Below, one piece after another: positions 1 through 14,065 of a DNA stretch of 64,000 nucleotides. The DNA comes from Artemia franciscana. Lineage: Eukaryota > Arthropoda > Branchiopoda > Anostraca > Artemiidae. The stretch's first letter is position 1, and each line of letters opens with the position of its first letter. The notes beneath the pieces are model-generated. The model worked only from the letters and a program-made list of their open reading frames with translations, did no database searches and had not been told where the DNA came from. Position numbers and translations under genes: made by a program. The stretch is from positions 22,062,994 through 22,126,993 of the forward strand of contig NC_088864.1 in assembly GCF_032884065.1 (NCBI RefSeq). The letters are read 5' to 3'.

Positions 1-775
1 AAGATCCTCCCACATATCCCCTTCCCCTCAACCCACACCCAAACCAAAAAAATCCCCCTGAAAACGTCGGTACACTTCCCAATAACCGTTACTGTATGTA
101 AACATTGGTCAAAGTTTGTAACTTGCAGCCCCTCCCCCAGGGACTGTGGGGTGGGGTAAGTCATCCCCAAAGACATAGTTATTATGGTTTTTGACTATGC
201 GGAACAAAATGGCTATTTAAAAATTTTGATCCGTTGACTTTGGGAAAAAAATGAGCGTAGGAGGGGGCCTAGGTGCCCTCCAATTTTTTTGGTCACTTAA
301 AAAGGGCACTAGAACTTTTCATTTCCGTTAGAATGAGCCCTCTTGCAACACTCTAGAACCATTTGGTCGATACGATGACCCCTGGAAAAAAAAAACAAAC
401 AAACAAACAAATAAACACATACCCGTGATTTGTCTTCTGACAAAATATACGAAATCCCACATTTTTGTAGATTGGACCTTGAATTTTTTTCTGTAGGGTT
501 CTCTGATACGCTGAATGCGTTGGTGTGATTTTCGTTAAGATTCTATGACTTTTAAGGGGTGTTTCCACCTATTTTCCAAAATAAGGCACATTTTCTCAGG
601 CTCGTAGCTTTTGATGAAAAAGACTAAATTTAATGAAACTTATATATTTAAAATTAGCATAAAAATCCAATTCTATTGATATATCTGTTAGCATCGAAGT
701 TCCGTTTTTTAGAGTTTCGTTTACTATTGACCCGGGTCGCTCCTTACTACAGTTCGTTACCACGAACTGTTTGAT
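1..775 (-). repeat. PR-family palindromic repeat, right part (cut by window edge)
   Basis: Non-coding dispersed repeat in minus orientation. It shares long near-identical blocks with the copies at 22529-24224, 36312-38060 and 38780-40477, such as the blocks around 120-330 and 420-600. It ends with the family's terminal small palindrome near 752-772 (CAGTTCGT, spacer TACC, then its complement) followed by TTTGAT. The short open frame here (353-568) also appears in other copies with different breaks, so it is not a gene. Confidence 0.85.
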
Positions 776-1440
776 AGGGCCGCTTCCTTGAGGGATTCAG
801 CCTAACCTCTGTTCTTACAAGCTATGCTTCTGCTTTATAATCAAATAATGGTCTAATTCGCAAGATTTCACGTCGAAGTGCCAGTTCTTTTGCGAAAGGA
901 GCGCTTTCCTTATGTAATTAAATAAGAAAAACAAGCTTCTTCAACTAAAAGTAAGGAGATACACTAAAACTTTAAACAAACAGAAATTATTACCTATGTC
1001 AGGGGAATTACCCTCTGTTTTTATTACTCTTATATTTACTATCGTGTGTCAGGGGAATTGCTCCTAAAGTTTTTACTACTTTAAAAAAGCTAGTTATTGT
1101 TCTATTTAAACGACCCTGGTGTTTCAGGAGTCGTTCAAGGTTTGAATATTGGAACAAAATTTAAACCTTGGCGTATAGAGTGAGGTATCGGGGATGAGGC
1201 ATCCTCCTCACGTAAGAAATAATTCCTGTTCAATTTAAGTTTTAATGTTGTTCCTTACTTTCAGTCAAAAAAAATCTTCAATTTGATTTCTCATCGTTTT
1301 TAAATAACACCATGAAATCCAGCCCCACCACCACGGAACAATTCCTATGTTTGCATAAAATACACACCCAAATGAACTGTATTGTTGTTCTAGCTGTTAA
1401 AACAGGTCAGCTGCAGGTACCCGGGGGGACGATATGACAC
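776..1440. repeat. Interval with an eroded PR palindrome
   Basis: From about 920 to 1275 there is a worn copy of the PR hairpin module: AAAGTAAGGAG near the left side and its complement CTCCTTACTTTC-like sequence near the right, with a loop of changed sequence between. The rest of the interval shows nothing recognisable. Confidence 0.55.
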
Positions 1441-4400
1441 GTTGGTTGCGCGTTTGAGTTAGTCTGGATTTCTAAGAGTAGGTTATAATTTGTATGGGCT
1501 TGCTCTAGATTTCTACACACTGATCTCCTTATTTCGTCGGATTGCTCTTGATTTTTAAAGATTGGCCTTGATTGCTTTAGTTTGGTCTTGATTTTTATGA
1601 ATTCGTTAAAATTTCTAGGGTATGGTTATGACTTGTATGTGGTGGTTTTGATCTTTAGATGATACCCTTGATTTCTTTTGATTGGTCTTGATTTCTACAG
1701 GTTGATCAAGATTTCTAAGGTTTAGTCTTCGTTTTTACGTTTGCGTCTAGATTTTGATGTACCGGTCATGATTTCTAAGATTGTTCTGAATTTTATATGG
1801 TGATCTCTTGATTTCTACGGTTTGGTCTTGATGTGTATGGTTTGCTCTGAATTTTTAGGGTTGACCCCTGATTTTCATGAATTCGTGTTGATTTTTATGC
1901 ATTGCTTTTGATTCCCAAGAATCCGTAAAAAATTTTTGAATTGGCTATGATTTCTAGGGGAATCTTCAGGATTTTTAAATGTTGATCTCTGAATTTCTAG
2001 GGTTTGGTTTGGATTTCTATGCATTGGTCTCTTGATTTCTATGGTTTGGTCTAGATTTCCATGGTTTTTCTGGATTTCTACATAACGATCTCTTGATTTT
2101 TTCAGATTGGCCATAGTGTTAGAGGCTGAACTTAATTTCTACAGTTTAGTCTAGATTTTTATGGTTTGTAGTGGATTTCCATGATTTACTCATGATTTGT
2201 TCGGATGGGTCTTGATGACTATATGGTTTAGTCTGGATCTCTAGGGTTAACTGTTCTTGCCTTTTAGAGGTTGGCCTAGATTTCTTTGGTTCAGTCTAGA
2301 TTTGTATGAATTCGTTTGGATTTCTAGGGTCTGGTCATGATTTTTGTGTATTGATTTCTAAATTGATTTTTAAAGTTTGATCACGGTTTTTACGGTTTGG
2401 TCTGGATTTCAATGCACTGGTTATGATTTTTAAGTCTTGATTTCTAAGGACTGTTCTAGATTTCTTTATGTTGATCTCTTTAATTTTGTGAGTTCGTCTG
2501 GTTTTCTAAGTATTGACAATGATTTATGTGGAATTGCTAAAGATTTTTACATATTGACCTTTTGATTTCTTCGGATTGGTTATGATTTTTAGAGGTTGAC
2601 CTTAATTTCTTCAGTTTGGTCTTGATTTTTTTGAATTAGTCTGAATTTCAAGGACCTGGTCATTATTTCTGTGTATTTGTTATAATTTTTAGATGCCGAC
2701 CTTGGTTTTTTGTATGTATCTTGATTTCTTAAAGGACGATCTTCATTTCTAGAGTTTGGTCTTGCTTTTTACTCCGTAGTCCAGATTTTTATGCATTGGT
2801 CATGATGTCTAGGAATTTGTATGAATTTCTATATGTTGATCATTTCTTTATGATGATCAAGACCGGGGTACGGTCTTGATGTATTTGGTTTGGTCTGGAT
2901 TTTCAGTGTTAACTCCGATTTTTATGAATTTGTTGATGTCTGTGAATTGCTTGCGGTTTCTGTGGATTCATCTGGATTCCTATGTAGAGGTTATAATTTC
3001 TATAGACTGGTTTGGATTCCTAGAGTTGGGTCTTAATTCTTATGAGATCGCCTGGATTTCTACGTAAAATTTTGATTTTGAAGGATTATTCTAGATTTCT
3101 GAATGATGATCCCTCGATTTCTGGGGGTTGGTTTTGATTCTAGGGTTTGGTATTTCTTTGCATTGGTCTTCTGATTTCTGTGGGTTGGTTTGGTTTTCTA
3201 GGGTTGTTCCTGATTTTCATGAATTTTTCTAGATTTCTATGCATTAGTTATGATTTCGATGAACCAGTCTAGATGTCTAGAGTTTGGTCTTGATTTTTAC
3301 CAGTTCGCCTGGATATGTATGTATTGACTTTTATTTTTAAGGATTCTTCTGGATTTCTGTATATTGATCACTTGATTTCTGAGGGTCGGTCTTGATTTCT
3401 ATGGTTTGGTTTGGATTTCTACTATTGATTTCTTGATTTCCTCAAACTGGTTGTAATTTTTAAAGGTTGGCCTTGATTTCTATAGTTTAGTCTTGATTTT
3501 TATGGTTTTTTGTGGATTTCTATGAACTGGTCATGATTTTTAAGGATTGTTCGAGATTTCTTCATATTGATCCTATGATTTCATCATATTGATCTTGATA
3601 TCTATGGTTTGGTCAGAATTTTCAGGGTTGGCCCTGATTTTTATGAATCTGTCTGGATTTCTATGCATTTGTTATGATTTATATGACTTCCCCTAGATTC
3701 CTAAATATTTTCCTCTTGGTTTTTTCGGATTGGTCTTGAGTTTTTAAGGTTGGCATTGATTTCTACAGTTTGGTCTTGATTTTTATTAATTCGTCGGAGT
3801 TCCTATGTACTGGTCGTAATTTTTAGAGAATGGCCATGATTTCTATAGTTTAGTCTTGATTTCTAAGGTTTGTTAATTATTTCTATGTATTAGTCTTGAT
3901 TTGAACTGTTTGGTCTTGACTTCTAGATTTGGTTTAAATTTTTACCTATTGATATGGACTTCTAAGGATTATTCTGAATTTCTAGATATTTATCTCTTGC
4001 TTGTCGCAAGTTCGTCTGGATTTCTATGGTTTGGTCTGGATTTTTTGCATTGGTCTCAATTCCTATTGCTCGGTCTGTATTTTTATGGTTTGGTCTGGAT
4101 TTTTAAATATTGGACCGTTGATATCTTTGGGTTGGTCATAATGTTTGAGGTTGACCTTGATTTTGTCAGTTTAATCTTCATTTTTATGGTCTGGTGTGGA
4201 TTTCTGTTCCTTGGTCATGAATTATAAGGATTATTCTAGATTTCTACTATTGTTCTCTTGATTTCTTCGTATTGGTCTTAATCTCTATGGTTTGGTTTGT
4301 ATTTCTAGGGTTGGCCCTGAATTTTATGAATTAGCCTGGGTTTTAGTTCAGTGGTTATAATTTCTATGAATCTCCCTGGATTTCTATGCATTGGGTTTAA

Positions 4401-4760
4401 TCTCTATGGGAGTTTTCTTGATTTCTATAGATCGATTTTGATTTCTTCCGTTTTGTCTTGATTTATGGGTTGGTTCTGATTTCTATGTATTGGTCTTGTT
4501 TTCTAGGGATTGTTCTGGATTTCTATATATTGACTTATTGACTTCTTCGGATTGGTCTTGATATCTATGGTTTGGTCTAAAATGCTATGGCTGACCCTGA
4601 TATTTTTGAATTCATGTGGATATCTCTGCATTGTTATAATTTCTATGTACTGGTCATGATTTTAGAGGTTGTCCTTGATTTCTACAGTTTGTTCGTGGAT
4701 TCCCTAAGTTTGCCTGGATATCTACGGTTTAGTATTTTGTCTGTATTTCTGTATGTTGTG
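1441..4760 (+). repeat. Degenerate minisatellite, unit near 20 bp
   Basis: About 3.3 kb of imperfect head-to-tail units of roughly 19-22 bp. A typical unit reads GATTTCTATGGTTTGGTCTT, with the ending varying between GGTCTTG, GGTCTGG and GGTCATG. Units are rarely identical, so the array is old or was built from diverged subtypes. Short open frames inside (for example 3901-4227 and 4587-4802) are products of the periodic sequence. Both flanks are other tandem or dispersed repeats. Confidence 0.9.
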
Positions 4761-4799
4761 GGAATAAGGGAAAGGCTTGTTCATGAAAATATCTCTTTT

Positions 4800-5600
4800 T
4801 AACAATCAGTTGGATTTTTGCAAAATCACTGGAAATAAGGAAAAGAGAGTGTGAAAGAAAAATCGTAATTTAACAATGAAATGGCAAATTCTCGCCATTC
4901 ATGTAAAAATAATGGTCATTTAGGGTTTATAAGGTTATTTTTGCGGGGAAAAGCTTGAAAACCCATTCAGTGTGAAAGTATGCACTATAGGGCGTCATTG
5001 GGGTGGTAGATTGTGCCTTGCTGGCCTCAATTGCCAGGAGTCACCAGAAGAAATGTTATTGGGAATTTTTCGTTAAGTTTTAACGATCCATTCTAGTGCA
5101 AACGATTATTTTTGGAGAAACATGTCTCAAAATGTCTTGTGTATGAAATTAGTTGCCAGAGGGTGCCGTTTACCTGGTCTTAAGTGTGAGACTCTGGGAT
5201 TTGCCATGGAACATCACAATCTAACGATGAAATGGCAAGTTTTCGCTGTTGAAATTAAAAAATGGTTATTTTTAGTTTATAAAGTTATTTCAGTGGGTAA
5301 CAGGATAAAAACCTCTGAAGTGTGATAATATGCTCCAGAGGGTGGATTCTCCAGAGGTGATATGTCCCTCATCAGAGTGTTAGATTCTGTCAAGCTGGCC
5401 CCCATAGCCAGGAGTCAACAGAACAAACGCTATTGGAAATTTTTCATTATGTTTAAACGATTGATTCCAGTCTAACATATATTTTTGTAGGAAAATATCA
5501 GACAAATGCCTTTAGAATGATAAAGGGTGCCAGAGGGTACCGTGTGTCATCCATAGTGTGACACGGCGAAGTGAATTACCTTGGACTAACATGTTCTACA
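4800..5600 (+). repeat. Two tandem copies of a ~375-bp unit
   Basis: Two diverged head-to-tail copies. Paired landmarks are AATGAAATGGCAA near 4875 and GATGAAATGGCAA near 5225; GCCAGGAGTCA near 5032 and again near 5410; and GGGTGCCAGAGGGTACC near 5525 against the similar GAGGGTGCCG near 5160. The frame 5122-5325 lies inside the unit and is not supported as a gene. Confidence 0.75.
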
Positions 5601-5639
5601 GCTTAAAGTTAAGGTTGAAGGGATTAAAAGTGTTAATTT

Positions 5640-6870
5640 GTGGAGATGGCTAAAATCTAACAGCCAGTCAAAGAAACGAGGCATTTTCACTAGGAGTCTC
5701 AGAAATAATTCTTAATATTGTTTTATATTTATCGCTAATAACAAGACTGCCTTCTAGATTTGCTCGCTAGGGCAGGGTAGTCACATATTGTCGCGATGGC
5801 GTGAATATGAATAGCCTTTGCTCAAAAGAACGTGCTATTTCCTTTAAAACCTCTCAGAAATAGCTCTAAAAATTGTTTCAATTTATTTCTAATAACAAGC
5901 AGCCCTACGTCTGGACTTACTTTCTAGGGTATGGGCAAGCTATATATTTTCACGGTGGCATGAATATGCATGGTCTTGGCTCAAAGAAACGTGGCATTTT
6001 CATTAAAATCTAACAGCAATAACTCTTAACATAGATTAAAAACAATCTCTGATTACAAGCCTCCCCTCTGAAATTTCTTGCTAGGTGAAGGGCAGTCACA
6101 TACTGTCACGGTTGCGTGAAATATGCATAGCCCTGGCCGCAAGAAACGTAAAATTTCCATTAAAATATCCCAGATGTAACTTTTAATATGGTTTTCTTCC
6201 CTATATAGAATTGGTTGCTAGGGGTTGGGCCAGCCACATATTGTCACAGTGGCGTGAATATGCAGAATCTTGGCTCAAGGAAACGTGGCTTTTTCATTGA
6301 GACCTCTCAGAAATATCTCTTAATATGGATTAAATTTATCTCTAATAACGAACCTCCCTCCTGGAATTGGTTGCTAGGGGGCTAGCCAGCCGTATATTAT
6401 CATTGTGGCATGAAATATGCATAGTTTTGGTTCAAGAAACATAGCATTTTCATTATGACCTCTTAAAAATAACTCAATGCAAAAATATGTCTTTTTTCTT
6501 GTAGGCGTGTCTACTAGAGCAATATAAACGTAGTATTTTCATTAAGACCTCTCAGAAATATCTATTAGTAGGGTTTTAATTTATCTCTAATGACAAGCCA
6601 CTCCTTCAGAATTGGTTGCTATGGGATGGGCATGCCTCATATTGTCACGGTGTTTCAAATATATATAGCCTTGGCTCTATAAAACGTAGTGTTCCTATTA
6701 AAACCTATCGGAAATAACCGAATGCAAAAATGTGTCTCTTTTTTGGAGATGCGTCAAATAGACACGTGGTATTTTCAAAAAGACCTCTCAAAAATAACTA
6801 TTAATATTATTTGAATTTATCTCTAATAACAACTCTCCCCTCAGGAGTTGGTTACTAGGGTTCCCACCTT
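5640..6870 (+). repeat. Satellite-like array, unit near 160 bp
   Basis: Seven to eight diverged units of roughly 150-165 bp. The recurring landmarks are CCTCTCAGAAATA (near 5690, 5850, 6300, 6550), TCTCTAATAACAAG, GGTTGCTAGGG, CACATATTGTCAC and GTGAATATGCATAG, always in the same order. Two units near 6470 and 6715 carry an extra short segment with AATGCAAAAATATGTC, so at least two subtypes alternate. Confidence 0.85.
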
Positions 6871-7669
6871 TCTTTATTTTATGGTTCTTTTTGCTTATGT
6901 TTTATCCTTGATGCGCTTTTCTCACGTTTTCTTTTTCGTTTGTTGTGTTTTAACTTTTTTTGTGTTTTAATAATGCTTGTCAATATAATTCTATTGATAA
7001 AAGTTGTATGTGCGAAAGCCTTCATTCTTTATGTTTCTTGTTCCAGGAAAAAAATTCAATATATAATCATTCACGTAATGAAATATCTAAAGCCAATGCT
7101 ATATAACATCTCACTGACGTAATAGCTAGCTTAACTTGGGAAGGTCATGTTGGAAAACGAATAGCTCTGTAATACACACATGCATCTAATAGACCATAAA
7201 TCATTAGCATTGAACTGCTTTTGCGCTCTGACGTAGAAAGGGTTGAAAACCTGCGAACCATTTAACCTTTCTAGAGGGTGGGTAGGGAATTCCCCCGTGT
7301 GCAAATCAGTCAGCATTTAGAAAGTATTCCTCGAATAATAAAATTAGAAAGGCTTTTGTAGTCCACACGTCTAGTGCTCCATCCCGTTGAGGGGGATCCC
7401 TTTTGAATTCTAATACGGATAAAAACTTTTGGATTATAAAGGTTCCCTAATGAAAAACGCCATGAAAAAACCGAAAATCTCATAGAGTACTATGTAACAA
7501 CCCACACGTGCATGTCATTATATAACAGTTCACGTGTGCGCTTCTGTTATATCATTCCCAATAAATCTAACAAGTCACTTAAGAATACAGCACCCCGATA
7601 TATCCGTCAAGTCAAACAACATTGCGTTACATCCTACGTGTGCACCGTCATTAAATGTCATCCACATGT
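6871..7669. other. Unassigned AT-rich interval
   Basis: No gene, tandem repeat or repeat boundary was recognised. Short open frames at 6940-7122, 7131-7316 and 7512-7721 lack recognisable motifs and look like chance frames. Confidence 0.5.
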
Positions 7670-8170
7670 ATTTCTCTCTCAGTTACAAACAGGGATTCCC
7701 CACTTGACTAGTGAACTCTAACAAATTCTCATACGTAACAAGTACCACCATCTCTTAGGAAACATTCTCAAATACGTACCAACCAAAAGTAAACAAACCC
7801 TAGTGCGTAACACATGTCTGCCGGCTGTGGTCGAAGTGGTGGGATATGTGTGTCATGGAATAGTTGGATAGTGGGTGTTATGAAAAAAATGGTATTATAT
7901 ACAGATGTACTATACCGTTACAGATGCGCTATAGTACTGCTTACGACCCATGTGCGCGTAATAACGTCTTAAGGGCTACTAGTTTTTTGTACACCCCCTA
8001 TGGACGTTTATAAATAGAATGACCCATCACTACTCACGCTAAAATCGACAACCTGGATCATCAATGCGACAACACCAATACTGGCAGCTAAAGCAAAGAC
8101 CATTGCTAAATTATCGGAAGTAATCAAAATCCTAAAACGTGTCATAAATAAAATGAAGAGCGAAAACACA
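7670..8170 (+). repeat. Dispersed repeat, copy 1 (pair of 15480-16010)
   Basis: Shares ordered blocks with 15500-15815, including AAAAGTAAACAAACCCTA, GTGGGATATGTGTGTC, ATGGAATA, GTGCGCGTAATAACGTCTT and a block ending in AAATAGAATGACCC. The last 75 bases (about 8040-8115, containing ATCGACAACCTGG) match 15880-15955 only in reverse complement, so one copy carries an internal inversion or a different junction. Confidence 0.75.
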
Positions 8171-9790
<1,620 letters not shown>

Positions 9791-9814
9791 TGTTTAATTC
9801 CTTTTTGTTTTTAA

Positions 9815-11612
9815 TTAAATAAAAAAAAAACAACTTTTTTCAACTAAAAGTAAGGAGCAACATTTAAAACTTAAAACGAACAGAAATTACTCCGTGTATG
9901 AAAAGGGCTTTTCTTCCTCAACGCCCCGCTCTTTACGCTAAAGTTTGACTCTTTCTCTTAACTCTACTTTTTAAAATAGTAAATAACTTTAACGTAAAGA
10001 GCGGGGTATTGAGGAGGAAAAGCCCTTTTCATATACGGAGTAATTTCTGTTCGTTTTAAGTTTTATTGCTGCTCCTTACTTTTAGTTAAAAAAAACTTGT
10101 TTTTTTATTTAATTTCTGGACGTTTTTGAATTAATGAATCTTTGATCTTGGTTCTCCACACATAAATAATTAAAACGAAATTTGAATATTAATTTTTTTG
10201 GCTAAATGGCTTTCTCATAGTTTTAATTGGAAGATTTTAAGAAAAAAGGAGCGAGAGAGTAGGCCTAGTTGCCCTCCAATTTTTTGATTGCTTGAAAAGG
10301 CATCTAAAACTTTTAATTTCTTACGAACGTTTTCATTTGTAAAACATATACGTAACTTACGAAATAGCTGACGTAACGAACTTCCATATTTTTATGATCT
10401 TATTGCGTATATGAGGGGGTTCACCCCCTTGTCAGTACCTCGCTCTTTACACTAAAGCTTAAATTTTGTCTTAATTCCTTAAGAATGAACCCTGAATCAC
10501 AAAGGCCGTAGAACAAATTGTTGAAATTACTAAAAATAATTTAGCGTAAAGAGCGTGGTATTACGAGGAGGTAAAGCCCTAATATGCGTAATAATTTCTA
10601 TTCGTTTTAAGTTTTAATGATGCTCCTTACTTTCAGTTGAAAAAAGTTTCCATACTTATATTTCCATTGTTTTTTTTAATAATACAAGAAAATCCTGCGC
10701 CTCCTTAATTGAAATTCTCTTCCCCCATGACAAATTACTCCATGGGAATATCCATCCACATAATCCTTCCCCCCCCCCTCAAAACAAAAAAGAACCTGAA
10801 AACATCTGTACACTTCCCAATAACCACTACTATATGTAAACACAGGTCAAAGTTTGTAAATTGCAGCCCCTTACATGGGGAATGTGGAGGAGTAAGTCGT
10901 CCCCAAAGACATAGTTCTTAGGTTTGTAGACTATGGTGAATAAAATGACTATCTCAAAATTTTGAGCTGGTTATTTTGCGGGAAAATGAGCGTGGGAGGG
11001 GGCCTAGGTGCCCTCCAATTTGTTTGACCACTTAAAAAGGGCACTAGAAATTCATTCAATTAGAATGAGCCCTCTCGCGACATTCTAGGACCACTTGGTC
11101 GATACGATCACCCCTGGGAAATAAAAACAACAAAAACACAAATAAACACGCATCCGTGATCTGTCTTCTGGCAAAAAATAAGATCCACATTTTTGTAGAT
11201 AGGAGCTTGAAACTTCTACAATAGGGTTCTCTGATACACTGAATCTGACGGTGTGATTTTTGTTAAGATCCTATTACTTTTAGGGGGTGTTTCCCCCTAT
11301 TTTCTAAAATGAGGCAAATTTTCACAGGCTCGTAACTTTTGATGGGTAAAACTAATCTTGATGGTAAGACAAATTTATATATTTGAAATCAGCATTAAAA
11401 TTCGATTCTTTTGATGTAACTATTGGTATCAAAATTGAGACAAATCCAAAAAATCAAGTTCAGCCTCTGGAAATCAAAACGAATACATCAGCAGGTTCTA
11501 TACGTCCAGACGAATTCATAAAAATCAAGACCAATCCTTTTTTTTCGAGTTTCGGCTACTATTGAGCCGGGTCGCTCCTTACTACAGTTTGTTACCACGA
11601 ACTGTTTGATTA
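9815..11612 (-). repeat. PR-family copy, minus orientation, with minisatellite insert
   Basis: Near full-length copy. The first palindrome is at about 9820-10110, its core CTCTTTACGCTAAAG pairing with a right-arm complement. The second palindrome core is at 10440-10560. The terminal hairpin is at 11586-11606, followed by TTTGATT. Positions 11430-11545 do not belong to the family: they are units of the ~20-bp minisatellite in reverse orientation (ATTCATAAAAATCAAGACC), placed where other copies read straight through. Confidence 0.85.
11430..11545 (-). repeat. Minisatellite fragment inside a PR copy
   Basis: About 115 bp made of units AATCAAGACCAATCC, AATCAAGTTCAG and AATCAAAACGAAT, the reverse complement of the 1441-4760 array. 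It interrupts the PR sequence between GGTATCAAAATT and the GAGTTT..GGCTACTATTGAGCC block. Confidence 0.75.
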
Positions 11613-11820
11613 AACAGTTCGGTTGCCCCCTTGTCCATGCACCACTCTTTATGCTATAGTTCTTTAGAAATTAAGACAAAAGATCAAATTTTAGAGTAAA
11701 GAGCAAGGTATTGAGGAGGGGTCAGCCCCCCTCATAAACGGAACCATTTATGCTCGTTTTAAGTTATATTGCTACTCCTTACTTTCAGCTGAAAAATTTG
11801 ATTTTTATTTAGTTCAAGAA
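11613..11820 (-). repeat. Isolated PR hairpin remnant
   Basis: Abuts the preceding copy. Left arm CACTCTTTATGCTATAG and right arm TAGAGTAAAGAGCAAGG form a worn palindrome, followed by CTCCTTACTTTCAGCTGAAAA. Confidence 0.65.
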
Positions 11821-11875
11821 AAAGTAATTGACTTGGAATTTTGAAAAAGTAGTAATAATTATGGGATTTCATTAT

Positions 11876-14065
11876 CAAACAGTTCGTGGTAACGAACTGT
11901 AGTAAGGAGCGAACCGGCTCAATAGTAAACGAAACTCTAAAAAACGGAATTTTGACACTAAAAGATGCATCAAAAGAATCAGATTTTCATGCTGATTTTA
12001 AATATGTAAGTTTCATCAAATGTCGTGTTTTTCATCAAAAGTTACGAGCCTGTGAAAATTTGCCTTATTTTGGAAAATGGGGGAAAACACCCCCTAAAAG
12101 TGATAGAATCTTAATGAAAATCACAACATCGTATTCAGCGTATAAGAGAACCATGTTGCAAACTTTCAAGCTCCTATCTACAAAAAGGTGGAATTTCGTA
12201 TTTTTTGCCAGAAGACAGATCACGGGTGCGTGTTAATTTGTTTTTTTTTTGTTTTTTTTTTTCCCAGGGGTCATCGTATCGACCAAGTGGTCCTAGAATT
12301 TTGCAAGAGGACTAATTCTAAAGGAAATGAAAATTTATATTGCCCTTTTTAAGTGACCGAAAAATTGGAGGGCACCTAGGCCCCCTCCCACGCTCATTTT
12401 TAACCAAAGTCAACGGATCATCATTTTGAGATAGCCATTTTGTTCAACATAGTCAAAAACCATAAGAACTATGTCTTTGGGGATGACTTACTCCCCCAAA
12501 GTCCCCGGGGGAGGGGCTGCAAGTTACAAACTTTGACCATTGTTTACATACAGTAATGGTTATTGGGAAGTGTACAGACGTTTTCAGGCTTTTTTTGGTT
12601 GGGAGGGGGGGTGAGAAGAGGGGGCTCTGTGGGAGGATTTTTCCATGGAGGAATATGTCATGGGGGAAGAGAAATTCAATGAAAAGGGTGCAGGATTTTC
12701 TAGCATTACTATAAAAAAAAACAATGAAAAAATAAACACGAAAAAGTTTTTTCGGTAAAATTTTAGTTAATTGACTTCTTGCTATCTCAGAAATGGTTTA
12801 GGTTAGAAAATTGAAACTTTCAGGGATGAGTCTACAGGCTAAAGTATGTTCCGGGAAGGTATTTTAAAGTACCCACCTCCATTCTTTCTCCCTCTAGAGG
12901 GCCCTGAAATTTGCCTACATGACAGGTCTATACGTATTGAAATTTTGACAAAACAACATTTTACCATAATTTTCAGTTACTAGTTGCTTTTTCTCAGCCT
13001 TTAGTTCTGAAGATGCTATTCCTGTCATTTGAGTAGAATTTTGAGCCATACCAATGTTTTTTTCAAGATTTAGGAAATGTATTTGCATATCTTTAAAACC
13101 ATATTAAATAGAATTGAGCAAAGTTGAAGCTGAAAACTATTTTGTTGTCCTTCAATTAAGTAGAACATCTATATTGAAAGGTTTCACTTTTATAACACAC
13201 ATATTTTTAAAGGTCATAAAAGGTCAGAGCCCTCAAGAGGGAGAAAGAGTGGAGGTAGTTGCTTCAAAATACTTTCCTGGGACATACTTTAGTCTGTAGA
13301 TTCATCCCTGAAAGTTTCATTTTCCTAACCTAAACCCTTTCCGAGATAGCAAGAAGTCAATTAACTAGAATTTTACCGTTTTTTCAATTGAAAGTAAGGA
13401 GTAGCATTAAAACTTAAAACGGAAAGATATTATTACGCATATGAGGGGCTCTTTTCCTCCTAAATACCTCGCTCCCTATGCTAAAGTATCTTTAGTAATT
13501 TCAACTATTTATTCTACGGCCTTTCTGATTCAGGGGTCATTGTTAAGGAAATGGGACAAAACTTGAGCTATAGTGTAAAGAGCGAGGTATTAACGAGGGG
13601 ACAAACCCGTTCATATACATAATAAAAATATAAGGATATAGAAGTTTGTTACGTAATTTAATTCTTAAGTTACGTATATTTTTTACTAATAAAAACGTTC
13701 GTTAAAAATTAAAAGTTCTAGTTCCCTTTTTAAATAACCAAAAAAATTAAGGGCAACTAAACCTCCTTCCCCACCCCTTATTTCTCAAAATTGTCTGATC
13801 AAAACTAAGAGAAAGCCATTTAGCCAAAAAAAGAATTTATATGCAAATTTCATTTTAATAATTTATGTGCGGAGAGCCCAAATCAAACATGCATTAATTC
13901 AAAAACGTTCAGAAATTAAATAAAAAAAATAGTTTTTTTAACTGAAAGTAAGGAGCGACACTAAAACTTAAAACGAAACTCCGTGTATGAAAGGGGCTGC
14001 TCTCTTCTCAACGCCCTGCTCTTTACGCTAATTTTTTTTACTGTTTAATAAAGTAGAATAGTCAA
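11876..14065 (+). repeat. PR-family copy, plus orientation, split by a MITE
   Basis: Begins with the terminal hairpin CAAACAGTTCGTGGTAACG and runs through the full PR order to the poly-A/T region near 12700. It is interrupted by the inverted-repeat element at 12753-13378, resumes at 13379 with TTTTTTCAATTGAAAGTAAGG, and ends inside the last palindrome near 14065. The 116-codon frame 11886-12236 is an artefact of one copy; other copies break it. Confidence 0.85.
12753..13378. mobile_element. MITE-like element with ~165-bp inverted repeats
   Basis: Outer ends are CGGTAAAATT and AATTTTACCG. The inverted repeats run inward about 165 bp (shared blocks TTAATTGACTTCTTGCTATC, GAAACTTTCAGGGATGA, CTAAAGTATGT, TTTCTCCCTCT). 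The element is 626 bp, has no coding capacity, and sits in a T-run of a PR copy with six T on each side. The site duplication is therefore T-only and of uncertain length. The frame 13114-13299 falls in the right inverted repeat and is not a gene. The superfamily cannot be named from the ends alone. Confidence 0.85.

Noticed and set aside
11886-12236. 116-codon frame at the start of a PR copy
   Set aside because: The same region in at least four other PR copies has different stops and shifts, so the frame is not conserved.
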